A stretch of DNA of 64,000 bases from Xiphophorus maculatus (taxonomy: Eukaryota > Chordata > Actinopteri > Cyprinodontiformes > Poeciliidae): positions 13,597,479 to 13,661,478 of the forward strand of contig NC_036450.1 of NCBI RefSeq assembly GCF_002775205.1. The letters run 5' to 3'. A program made the position numbers and the translations under genes. This document shows positions 49,653 through 59,644 of this stretch, in pieces. Numbering within the stretch: position 1 is the first letter of the stretch; every line of letters starts with the position of its first letter. The notes beneath the pieces were generated by a model. That model did not search any database, had not been told where the DNA came from, and saw only the letters and a program-made list of their open reading frames with translations.

Positions 49653-51975
49653 TTATGCAATCAGCAGCCAAAACATCATCACCAAAGCAACGAACAGGAA
49701 GAGTCGAGAGAGAAAATGCTCGTCGATGTACAGTGGCGTTCCAGGAGCCGCTGCAAAAGGTCAGCAGAGGTTATTTGTGCCGTTGTTTCAAAAGACACAC
49801 AAAACAAAAAGTTCAGGGTGAAATGTGCCGCTACCTGGAGGAGGTCTGCCATCGTTGATGTTAAAAGCTGTGGCAAAAATACCGAACGGAAAGGCGCCGA
49901 TTCCAAATGACATCTGGAAACCACCATCTCCAAAGCCAAAGCCCTGAAAACCCTGTGAGATGTCATTAGAAATGTGTTATAACAGACAGTGAGTGAGATG
50001 TGACGCAATAAGCTGTAAGACTTGTAGGGATTCTCTTGAGAGGAGCTTCAACTCGACTGTTAAAGTGTAATGGATCCCAGTGGGAAGTTTGTCACTGCTA
50101 ATGAATAAAACACAGGTACACCCTGCAGCAGACATATGTAAGGGTTTCATCATGAATGGAAGGATTTCCTTAGCAGCTGACGTGAATTAGGAAATAACGG
50201 CAAAACTATAGTGATTCTAATATAAAATAAGAACACAACATGCTGTGTTTGGCTCATGCAGCTGTGCCTTTTCATTTACTTACACCACGGTTTTCGGGCT
50301 CAGGTCTTTGTCCTTGAGGTCGAGGGGGTGTTCTTTCCCTTTAAAAAAAAAGTTTGAAAGAAAATATACAGTTAAATTTCTGAAAATTGCTTATTTAATC
50401 CTGCACAAGGCCAAGTATCACACCAGATTAAGACTGCCCTACGGTGTCCAGTTTCTCTCCGTCCTGCAGTCTTAATCTGGTGTGACAGAGCCTTACACAA
50501 ACTTAATATGACATTTTTAACCTCCAAGTGTCATAATGTGGATTATTATCAAAAAATATATCAAGTTTTAGACTTTGCTACATCTGTGTCAACAAGTTAC
50601 AGCACCCACCTGGGATCCTGTTGTCCTGTGCTTCCTCTTCCATATAAGGGAATCACTTTTTCTCTGCTGATGCCAGCTTTACAAACTGGACACACTTGTC
50701 TGTTAGGTCTGGTTTCCAGCCACTGCATGAGCAAGAAGTGATGCTACTGAGCTTATTTTATAAACCCTGAGTTTTTTTTTTGGAAGGGGACAAAGAAGAT
50801 CCAGCTTACCTGATGCAAACAAGGCCAGCTACAAAAAGCACAGGAAAGGAAAGAGTGTGAGACGTTTCATCAAATACATGACTTAAAAACGCTAAATAAA
50901 ATTCAAACAAAGCAATCGGAGGCAGAAAGTGTGTCAGCTTAGAAAGGGACTACGGCATAAAAACTGATAATGCTATCATCATTAAAGACTCATGAGTTTA
51001 AGTTGTAGGGCTCCACCACAAAAATAACTTTATACATTTTAGTCAATTGTTTTTAATTCTACAAAAGCAAAAAAAACAAACAAACAAAACATTCGCTTCT
51101 CAACTACATATACCTGACATTTTTGTAGCAAGCTATAAATAAAGTTGTTGCACAAAAAAGGAAGCAAAAAGCCTAAAAAAAAGTCAAAAATATAAAAGTT
51201 GCGTTTGCAACTTAATTTTAGAATTTTTTTTAAACCGATTTACCGGTTCACCAAGATAACTCAACTATAGTAATCAACTTGTGTTCGATGTGCTATTTAG
51301 TATCTGAGAGTTTTTAATTTTATTCTTTGTTTTATGTCACCGCGGTTGGTGAACATTTTGAAGAACTTAAATGTGCTATACAAATAAATGTGACATTGAC
51401 ATAAAAACATTATTAGACAAAATACATTGAATTTAGCTTAAGCTTTAGTGTTTTTATTTAAAAAAAAAATAGCTCTTTGTTTCAGGATGCAGCCACATTC
51501 AATTGGAAGTAAATATAATGTATGATTTTATTAGGATGAAACTTTCAAAAAATATGTTATTCAGTGAGAGGTATATTTTTCTAAAGAGACTGTAAAATAC
51601 AATCCTATATTGCATTTTTGTGAAAATTTACAATGAAAGTCAAGTACAATCTGCATGTCTGAAATTGTTTAACTTCAAAATTGTTGATTCTATTAGATTC
51701 TAAGTAAAAGCAGTCCAGCGTGTTGATGCTCTGCTCTGATTCTAACCATATACAAAAATCCCAGTTGAACCTCACCAGAAAAGATGTCCGCATAGGCTGA
51801 TCACGGCATCCTTGGCGGTGTCCAGACAGATGTTACATTCAAAAGTGCTGTCCTGGTTGCCGCCGTCGGCAGCGGTCGAGCTGCTGGATCCTCCGGGACT
51901 GGAGGTTTCAGCAGCGGCCGCAGCAGAACCAGAGGCTGCTGCTGCCGCCGGAGGAGGAGGAGCAGAGGCGGCCAT
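49653..51975 (-). CDS. rnf185: RNF185 RING E3 ubiquitin ligase of the ER membrane
   Basis: E3 ligase of ER-associated degradation. Exons in transcript order: 51975-51776, 50828-50810 (19 nt), 50722-50610, 50338-50284, 49952-49835 and 49750-49653. They give 603 bp, 200 aa (human 192). The N-terminus is Ala/Pro/Ser-rich and longer than in mammals. The C3HC4 RING starts at Cys47 ([28 protein letters not shown]) and ends with CPVCKAGIS; the 19-nt exon encodes its central CWPCLHQ. Next come the [30 protein letters not shown] linker and [20 protein letters not shown]. Two hydrophobic segments follow, the last being [15 protein letters not shown] at the C-terminus. The exon 4 acceptor at 50338 was chosen because it restores the conserved PRE(R/K)TPP. 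Confidence 0.96.
50418..50485. repeat. Perfect 20-bp inverted repeat in rnf185 intron 3
   Basis: The arms TCACACCAGATTAAGACTGC (50418-50437) and its exact complement (50466-50485) are separated by 28 nt. Confidence 0.95.
50829..51775 (-). other. rnf185 intron 1
   Basis: 0.95 kb AT-rich intron. No recognised element. Confidence 0.6.
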
Positions 51976-52621
51976 TTATCTACTGCAACTGAACTTTCTC
52001 TGCCAACCCCCGGAGTGGACACATAGGGGAGTCCGGCTGAACTGGTGGTCGCTGACAAGCAGCAGAAAACTGAACTGGGAGGATTGATGAAAACAAAAAC
52101 AAAATCAGCAGCTGCTAGCTCAGCTCAGCTGGCGTCCATCTGGAAACGGAAGCTACGCTAACGTTAGTAAGCGAGAAGAACAGCTGTGCGGACTGTTTAA
52201 TAAAAAACAAAACAAAACTGAAAGTAAAATGTAAAACATTAACGAAGCTAAATTCCAATTCAGTTAAGCTGTTTGTAAAATACCAAGTAGTAGCTGAAAA
52301 TCGTAACGCGCTGTAACGAGAAGGGGGAAAAAAAAAAACCTCACAGCTGATTGCGTCACATCCGCATGTTAATCCGGTAGCTTCCTGTGGCGGAACGTTA
52401 GGGGTCGTGTTTATGTAATGAGCTGGACTCTCTCTGACACCATTAACATTGCTTTTACTAATCAGCTTATTGTAATCTATTGATAATATGTGATGCTCTG
52501 CAATCAAATGGATATTACTTTAAAAACTGTACATTTTTTTCGTTTTTACCATTTGACATTCTCATTTCTAAGGACCTAAAAAGTTTAATATATACCTAAT
52601 TCAGTTCAGTTCATAAATATA
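51976..52621. other. rnf185 promoter and 5' UTR region
   Basis: A GC-moderate region up to about 52400 should hold the rnf185 start. GGAAACGGAAGCTACG near 52142 is an ETS-like site. After that comes AT-rich spacer with no gene. Confidence 0.45.
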
Positions 52622-53012
52622 CAGTACAGACCAAAAGTTTGGACACACCTTTTAATTCAATGAGTTTCCTTTATTTTCATGACTATTGACATTGTAGATT
52701 CACACTGAAGGCATCAAAACTATGAATAACACGTGGAAATATGCACTAAACAAAAAAGTGTAAAACAACTGAAAATGCCCCTTTTATTCTAGTTTCTTCA
52801 AAGTAGCAACCTTTTGCTGTGATTACTGCTTTGCACACACTCTGCATTTTCTTGAAGAGCTTCAAGAGGTCGTCACCTGAAATGGTTTTCACTTCATAGG
52901 TCAACCTGCCCTGTCAGGTTAATAAGTGGGATTTCTTACCTTATAAATAGCCATGAAAATAAAGAAAACCCATTTTAATTAGAAGATGTGTCCAAACTTT
53001 TGGTCTGTACTG
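52622..53012. mobile_element. Non-autonomous Tc1/mariner-type element
   Basis: Starts CAGTACAGACCAAAAGTTTG and ends with the inverse, CAAACTTTTGGTCTGTACTG, flanked by TA on both sides (52620-52621 and 53013-53014). Inside are only shreds of transposase-like sequence. At 391 bp it is an internally deleted copy. Confidence 0.85.
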
Positions 53013-53077
53013 TATATATATATATATATATATACTGTATATATTCGGTGTAAATAAAGTATACTTTATACTACTAT

Positions 53078-53640
53078 ATACTTTATTTAAGATAAGATAA
53101 GATAAGATAAATCTTTATTGTCATTGTCACAAGAACAACGAAATTCAAAAGGTGCCATCAGTCAGTGCACATGCCCAAAAACAAAAAATAACTGTCTCAC
53201 AATTCACACACAACGCAAGAATCAACAAACAACTGGCAAAAAAAAAAGAAAAAAAAAAAATAGAAAAATAAGAACAGCCACATTCTCACATACATCATTT
53301 ATGATGATTAATGGTTGTTTTTGATTGCATTTAGTTTTGTTATTGCTGTCGGGTAGAAACTGTCTCTGAGACAGTTGGTTCTTGTTCCGATTGCTCTGTA
53401 TCTTCTGCCTGAAGGCATCAGTGTGAACAGAGAATGTCCGGGGTGAGAAGTGTCCTTTTTTACACCGAAGGGAAATTAAATGTCGTGACTTATATCCTCC
53501 AAATATCTTCATAGAGTTGTCGTGGATGTTGATGATGCGAGCAGGAAGGACTCCAGTAGAGGTCAGTCTTGCAAAGAATTTGAAGAAGCCTCTGACTGAA
53601 GGCTGTTGGTGTTTGACAGTCATGACATGTTAACAGGTCA
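53078..53640 (-). mobile_element. LINE 3' end (CR1/L2/Rex1-like), unit 1
   Basis: The minus strand reads an RRYRAIGTRTSRLRDSFYP-like reverse-transcriptase C-terminal tail, seen clearly in unit 2. It then runs through AATAAAGATTTATC into a (TTATC)n tail. The body of the element is missing. The assignment rests on the motif and tail only. Confidence 0.5.
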
Positions 53641-54519
53641 ACATCAGCAGAGATAAAATTTTACAGTAATGTGTCCTGGACGACACAATCAGTGGTTGAC
53701 AAGCACTACTTATTGACCCAATTTGTCTCTCTAAACCTATGGCTGGCTGTATAACTGAAAGCCTGGCCGTTGGAGTTGGAGATATGATTGTTACCCATAA
53801 TGATAATTTTCATTTGTCTGAGATCTTACGCTTAATTTGATTTGGGGAACATGATTATGCATTCTGACTACTAACCAGACAGCAGTATTATCGTCTCTTT
53901 TATATTGTCCACATTTGCATCCTAGTATTCTGGTATACTTTGATTTAAAGCAAGCTAGTGAGCAAATGCTGAAATATTTTAGCAGTATATTTGATATATT
54001 TTGAAGTAAAACTTTCAGTAACAGCACCAAGCAGGTAGGAGCAGTGGAAATTGACACCCATCTGGGGTAAAACCTGAAGATTACCTACACAAAATTACCC
54101 CTATCAATAAAACTTTCTCAACCAAGTTCTAAGTTATGTTTTGTTTGGAGAATAAAATACTTTAAATAACAAACAAATTTTAAGTGTTTATTCAGTGTGT
54201 CCTTTGCATATTTTGGATTGTCTCAGTAAAATAACCACGAGATTGTTAATTTTTTTGTATGTAAGCAAACAATTTAAATAAATAAAGTGCATGTTGAATT
54301 TTAATAAAATACTTACTTTTTTATTGCATAGAACAACAATTTATTGTAGATAATTTATTTAGTTACAACCACGGCATTTTTGTTTCAGTTACAAAGGATA
54401 GCAAAAGTTATTAAAAGCTATCAAAAAGTTTAAGTACACAATATAGGTTTTGTGTTTTTTACAGCTAAAGATTTAAATGAACTTATAGAAGATCAAAATG
54501 CAATGAGTTTTTTTTATTT
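53641..54519. other. Spacer and 3' UTR of GPCR copy 1
   Basis: AT-rich with several TTTATT (minus-strand AATAAA) signals near 54321, 54338 and 54513. No gene is seen. The counterpart in unit 2 is 61558-62440. Confidence 0.5.
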
Positions 54520-55533
54520 TTAGGAAATAGTGTGAGTTTCAATTATTTCCATTGACTTGGATCTTGACTGATTGAACCCAGTCGTGTGGATATCCTCAGC
54601 CATCGCCTCCTCATACCTTGACATTACAGAGTGCTTCAGAGTTTGCTTGAAGTCATTGCCGACGAACACGTAGAAAATGGGGGAGATTAAGGCATTAGCT
54701 GCTGCCAGGGTGGCCCCCACTTTTAGTCCAACCAGAAGCATCTCTATATTGTGTTCCATAAAGTTAATTTCCATGAGACAAAAGGTATGGTAGGGGACCC
54801 AGCAGAAGAAAAACGACAGGATGAGTGCCACCATGATTTTATAAGGCCTTTTAGATCGAATGGTTGAGCCTCTCAGCTTCAGACCGATCACCGCGCAGCT
54901 GAACACAATAATCAAGAAAGGAACAATAAATCCACAGAAGAACCGACCCAGTACCACAGCCTTATGACTGACATTGGAGCTGTAATTCAACTGGCACTTG
55001 GTGTAGGAGTCTTGGACTGCGGTGGTTCTAAAAATGGCTGAAGGAAGCGTTAGGAGTCCAGCGAGAAGCCACATCACGGCGACTGTTCCGTAGGCTTTGT
55101 GCACCGTTCGGTGGTTGTTTGCCCACACAGGGAACAAAACAAGGACACAACGGTCAGCGCTGATTAAGACCAACAGAAACACACTACTGTACATGTTGAG
55201 AAACAAAGCAGAGGAGATGAACTTGCACAAAAACTGGCCAAAAGGCCAGTTTGAGGTCAGAGAGTAAAAAACTTCAAAGGGCAAAAGGATACAAAAAAAC
55301 AAGTCCGAAAGAGCCAGGCTGATGTACCAGGTGGTGATGACTGTTCTTTTCATTTTACACCCACAGATCCATACCACTACAGCGTTCCCAATCAGACCAA
55401 AAACTGATATGAAGATGTTGACCACAGCAAGAACATGAGTCACGGAGGCCTGGGAGAACTTTGATTGTTGCAGGACGTTTTCAGTTTCATTGATGGGAGT
55501 GTAGTCTTCATATTCAATGTAATCCAATTCCAT
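54520..55533 (-). CDS. Chemerin-receptor-like (CMKLR1-like) GPCR, copy 1
   Basis: Class A receptor of the chemoattractant group, in the plasma membrane; the ligand is inferred to be chemerin-like. The coding part is one exon of 337 aa. A noncoding leader exon ends at 55663 (donor GTGAGTATTT) and the coding exon opens at 55544 after TTTTTTCTTTTAG. The start ATG at 55533 (MELDYIEYEDY) was chosen over an upstream in-frame Met because it follows this acceptor. The N-terminus has acidic/Tyr residues and an NET sequon (N15). Asn50 marks TM1 and Asp77 TM2; the Cys103-Cys180 disulfide pair is present. DRC (127-129) replaces DRY, as in CMKLR1 and FPR. CWVPYH (244-249) marks TM6. NPxxY is changed to SPIFY (284-288). 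Loop 2 has sequons N183 and N187. An AATAAA lies just after the stop. Confidence 0.88.
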   Translation of the reverse strand: MELDYIEYEDYTPINETENVLQQSKFSQASVTHVLAVVNIFISVFGLIGNAVVVWICGCKMKRTVITTWYISLALSDLFFCILLPFEVFYSLTSNWPFGQFLCKFISSALFLNMYSSVFLLVLISADRCVLVLFPVWANNHRTVHKAYGTVAVMWLLAGLLTLPSAIFRTTAVQDSYTKCQLNYSSNVSHKAVVLGRFFCGFIVPFLIIVFSCAVIGLKLRGSTIRSKRPYKIMVALILSFFFCWVPYHTFCLMEINFMEHNIEMLLVGLKVGATLAAANALISPIFYVFVGNDFKQTLKHSVMSRYEEAMAEDIHTTGFNQSRSKSMEIIETHTIS

Positions 55534-56089
55534 TGTTAGTTTTTCTAAAAGAAAAAAATATATATAACATTCCTCAAAAACATGGTCATACATACAACAC
55601 TGAAAATAAAGAGCAACTACAATCTAAAGTGTAGCTCAAAGTAGATAAAGCTAAATACTCACTTCTTGTGTGGATGTAAAAACAGACCGTAACATCTCCC
55701 TTCTGTAGTTCTCTGTGCTGAATATAACTTCTCACTTCTCTTTCTCTGAGCGTGTTGCTTAACAGTTTCAAGAGTACAAGAAACGAGTAGGTTGGAAACA
55801 GTGTGGAGAGGTGTAACGCCCTGTCAGAACGATAAGCATCAGAACGCAGCTTCATTCAGCATGTTACAAAAGTGTTAACACACGGAAACATTTTAACATT
55901 TTGTGATACCGCCACACATGTTAGGAAGTTTCTGAGACAAATTATTGCAGTGTACCAAGTAGTTGAGAAGTAGAAGGGAAATGACACCTGGTTTTGATTG
56001 TTTTTTGTTTTTTACAAAAACTGTTTTGTGAAATAAAAACTATTTAACAAAATATTAAAACACATGGTTTTTAATTTTGTTTACTTTCT
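55534..56089 (-). other. GPCR copy 1 leader exon, intron and promoter region
   Basis: The noncoding leader exon ends at 55663 and the intron runs to 55545. Upstream sequence to about 56089 should contain the promoter. An 89-aa open frame at 55586-55855 spans the leader and part of the intron and is not considered coding. Confidence 0.55.
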
Positions 56090-56420
56090 GATGACCAATG
56101 TCACCACTCGATACCCTACTTCTCGATTTTCTCTTTGACCTTTTGGTATTTCTCAAGCTTTCTATGTTCCTTCTTCCTGAAGTTGCTTGGGATTGCAGTA
56201 TCTACCATGGCTGTTCTCTTTTCTAATTCGTCTACATTCACAATACCCAATTATCAGTGAATCTGCATGTCCCACACAATCTTATTATTCTTAAACACTC
56301 TTGCTGGTCTGTCCCACATTCTTGTCCACTATTTCATCAACTTGGTTGTGGTGTTCCATGTAAGCTTTGCCTGCCAGCATGCTATGGCCTGGTATTATGT
56401 TTTTGACTGTTTCAGGGACA
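56090..56420 (-). mobile_element. Decayed non-LTR retrotransposon fragment (RT C-terminal domain)
   Basis: The minus strand reads KIVWDMQIH, then MVDTAIPSNFRKKEHRKLEKYQKVKEK. This matches the PD-(D/E)XK-like C-terminal part of R2/R4-type LINE proteins (usually WDFQIQTD, then VDVAIPSD, then KKEHEKLEKYQ). In-frame stops break it and only this short piece is present. Confidence 0.45.
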
Positions 56421-57240
56421 TCTTTGCTTGGCCCATGTCCTGGATCTTGTCTGATGTGGTAGACCTGATCCTCTTTAACTCTGTTCCTGTGATTCTATCA
56501 GTTCCTTCCTCTATAGAAATTAAGACTTGTTGGTCTTGGCCACTTCCTCAATCTGACAATGTTTTTGTTGTTTGCATTCTGAGAACACCATAGTTTATTT
56601 ATCTTTACTGAAGCCCACCTTTTGTCAAAGTTTTGCAGATGATGTAATTGGTTGAGATCTCTCAGGGTCCCAGGCCAGCAGGGGTTCTAAGGCTCCCGCA
56701 AGACTCTCAGGTCGGCCCTGGAGGAAGAGTAAAGACTAACCTTGGTATTATCCTAAACTGAATCAAACAAGAGTGACTGCAGGCAACAAGTTATCTTTAC
56801 AGGATGTTATAGGTCTGATATCTTTGAACAAAGACGAACAAACAGAATGGAGCGCGACTGGTTTCTGGTCAGGTGATCACAGAAATGCTGATTTCACAGT
56901 ATAGTAAGAGAATATGTTCAGTATTATCTTAACAAAAATGAGGAAGGAAAAGTCCTAATAATGTCCAGTCAAGAGAAAACGTGATCAAGACAAGCTTGAC
57001 CAAACGTGTAACAAAGTTCTGAAAGCGAAGAAACTAACCAACCAACTTGGGTTTGTTGGAAAAAGAAATCACCTAGTGGACAGAAAAACTATACTTGCAC
57101 CACGTGACAACTATTGGTATATCAAGTATTTGATCAGGCAGTGCTGTGTGTTCTTCTTTAGAGGCTTAAACGTTACCATAGCGACCAGAGTCAGAGGTTA
57201 TGGCAGTGGTCGAGACGAGAGTAGAGTAGAGCTCGTGAGT
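56421..57240. other. Spacer within duplication unit 1
   Basis: No gene is seen. Some of 56420-56740 may continue the LINE fragment. Confidence 0.4.
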
Positions 57241-57249
57241 CTTAAGTTT

Positions 57250-57990
57250 GGTTCACACAGCACGATTTAAGGATTGTCGGCCGATTTTCCAAACCTCTGT
57301 GACCACAGAACTGATAAAAGTCCAACAGGTTCGGTCGGTTCGTGTGTCCAGCCACGCGGCAGGAGCAACACACCACACACGAACCGATTCCACTCACGAA
57401 CATCCCGATTCCAGAAGAAAATCCAGTAAAACCCCCGACATACCGTACGTGAATTTAAAATAATCAAACACGGATCACGATGTAGAAGCAGCAGTGATAG
57501 TTTGTGGTCTCATTTTAAGCGATAAAAGACGTTAAAAGAAAAGCCGTTTCATAAAAGATGGCGGGAGCAGCCGCTCTATTTGCTGCACTATGATTTGGAG
57601 GCGAGTTATGTTTTTTCGTAGTTAACATTTTTAATTGAATAAACATAACCACATATAATAAACATATATAAAAATGACCTTTACATATAGTAATAAACAT
57701 TTCCATATATCACCTCCGATGTCCACCGGACTCGCAGTTGCCATGTCAACTGTTTGGAATTCCCACCCCCGTTCTTACGTCACCGCGCTTCCTGATTGGC
57801 TACCTGTCGCATTCAACAAGGAAAAACCCCACAGGCTGCGATAATCGGGCCAAGACAATGTTGAATATGCCCGATTTTATATCGGGCATATTCAACACAC
57901 CACCACATAACACAGCACTCACTGCAGGACGTTGTAGGATTGTCGTAAAGGGAAAAAAGGGGCAAAAAAAAGGCTTTAGCGGGAACACCA
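57250..57990. mobile_element. Probable non-autonomous DNA element
   Basis: Opens GGTTCACACAGCACGATTTA, a common start of fish MITEs. It carries repeated CCGATT/ATCGGG motifs, including a perfect palindrome at 57859-57897. Its ends are not securely defined. Confidence 0.35.
57859..57897. repeat. Perfect 17-bp inverted repeat with 5-nt loop
   Basis: TGTTGAATATGCCCGAT at 57859-57875 and its exact complement at 57881-57897. Confidence 0.95.
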
Positions 57991-58690
57991 ACATACAGAA
58001 GCATTATCTGCATTTGTTTGCATTTGAAAACTGTTTTTATTTACCCTCTTCACTGTCATCCAAAAACGCTAACATGTCAGGGTCCATGAGCACACCAGTT
58101 CTGTCATGACAATTACAGTACTCTGTCTTTGTCTGAAATTTTGTTTGATAAGCTCAAACATTAAAAAAGATTCAACTGAACAAATCTATATGAAAAAAAC
58201 AAATTGTCACAAAACTGTAACTTCTGACAGTTTCTATGGTAAAGGGATTAGCCAATAACATCACAAACCACTTCTAGGAAACATTTCCTCTTTTAATTTG
58301 AATTGAATGTTGGAATACATAAAATACAGAAATACATTGATACACAGTTAGAAATTATACTGACTTCCAAGCTTGAAAATATCAGTTTTGCAGGTAACAT
58401 TTGTTTTGATTAGAAACTTTGTGACTTTTTGTCTGTTTTTTTCTTGCATTTTTTTTTTTTGCAGTTCAAGAGAAGCTAAACTTGTGATTTTTTACAACAG
58501 TGTCTTAGAAGGTATTTATCTTGGATTTAATAATTTGCTTTACATTTTTAAAACTTTAGAAAACCCCTATATATATTTTTCCTATGATCCTATTACAACA
58601 GAGTATTGTGGCCACATTAATAAAATAAAGATAATAACAACAAGACAATTCTAAAAATATAGTCATAATATTAAAAGAAAAAATTCACTA

Positions 58691-58810
58691 CGACTTTATT
58701 CTCACATTATTATAACTTTATACACACATTATGACTGTATTCTCGTATTATTTCGATTTTATTTTCATACAATTTTATGACTTTATTCTCGTATCATTTT
58801 TATTTTCTTG
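58691..58810. repeat. Degenerate tandem repeat of an ACTTTATTCTCGTATTATT motif
   Basis: About four diverged units of ACTTTATTCTC followed by TATTATT, in a pattern common in fish AT-rich repeats. Confidence 0.6.
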
Positions 58811-59270
58811 GTATGGCCGTATTACTTCGTCGTATGTAATGGCAGTACTTTGTTTCTGTAAACATTGGCACCAACAGGACTCCGTATATATTGTAATGAC
58901 GTCAACACCGGAGATGTAGTCCCGCCAAACAGGGTTTATTAGAAATAGGTACAAGCTGCTATTTCTGAGGCTGCAGCTCACGCCTCTAACAAACGGGCAC
59001 AATCAACCATTAGCTTCATTGCTAACTCCCCTCTGAACTCTCTCCCACATCCGGTCCTGGTACTCCCGCTCCACCGATCCCCCGCCCACATGACAGGCCT
59101 ATCACATGTGAGTGGGAGCCAGCAGAGTCAGACAGGGGAAGCCCATAACTCTCTAACAGAAAGGATCACAATGCAACTTATAACAAATACAAATAACCAT
59201 ATGAACCCCAGCAGAACTAAAACACAGAATCGTTACAATATATATCCTCTGGGTGGTTTACATTAACGGA

Positions 59271-59280
59271 GCATGCGCAG
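59271..59280. promoter_or_regulatory. NRF1-like site in the iscu promoter
   Basis: GCATGCGCAG, 80 bp upstream of the iscu ATG. It matches the core of the nuclear respiratory factor 1 site found in many promoters of nuclear genes for mitochondrial proteins. Confidence 0.5.
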
Positions 59281-59360
59281 TTTGCGTAAGTCCTCCCCGT
59301 TCTACCTCGGTGCCGCTCGTATCTTCTGTCCGGTAACGTTAACTGCGCCATTAGGTCAAC

Positions 59361-59462
59361 ATGGCGGGCTCTGTGGCGAAGAAGTGTCTCAGTCCTCTGT
59401 CTTTGCTCACTCGGAGGCTCTCAGCTCCTGAGTTCATCACTCAGTGCTGCTACCATAAGAAG
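59361..59462 (+). pseudogene. iscu: Orphan first exon of iscu (iron-sulfur cluster scaffold)
   Basis: 34 codons from ATG at 59361 to the GTAAAC donor at 59463 encode MAGSVAKKCLSPLSLLTRRL, then SAPEFITQCCYHKK. This is a mitochondrial presequence ending like human ISCU exon 1 (LSAPARLYHKK), and the phase-0 exon end agrees. ISCU is the mitochondrial scaffold on which [2Fe-2S] clusters are built. No further iscu exon (VVDHYENPRNVGSLDK and onward) occurs before 61037, where the duplicated unit ends and a second GPCR unit starts on the opposite strand. This exon therefore looks separated from the rest of its gene by the tandem duplication. The CpG-rich promoter with an NRF1-like site is retained. 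Read-through past the donor would give an 83-aa product. Confidence 0.8.
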
Positions 59463-59644
59463 GTAAACAGCGTCAAAGCTGCCCTCGAATGTGTCAGGTT
59501 AATGTTTACGATATGTTTACTCTTGCGTTTAGGTATAGCTGTATTGCTAACAAATAGAATGGCGCAAATATGGAACTTTTCTTTGCTCAGAAAATTACTT
59601 GAACGTTGTTAGAAACTCGGGGAGAACCAGAGGAAAGAAGCTTA

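Noticed and set aside
53222-53623. 133-codon minus-strand frame in the duplicated unit (MTVKHQQPSVRGFF)
   Set aside because: It is the decayed 3' end of a LINE; the recognisable motif lies partly in another frame and the unit 2 copy has a different length.
55586-55855. 89-codon frame upstream of GPCR copy 1, repeated at 63508-63777
   Set aside because: It spans the noncoding leader exon and part of its intron; its preservation reflects the recent duplication, not coding constraint.
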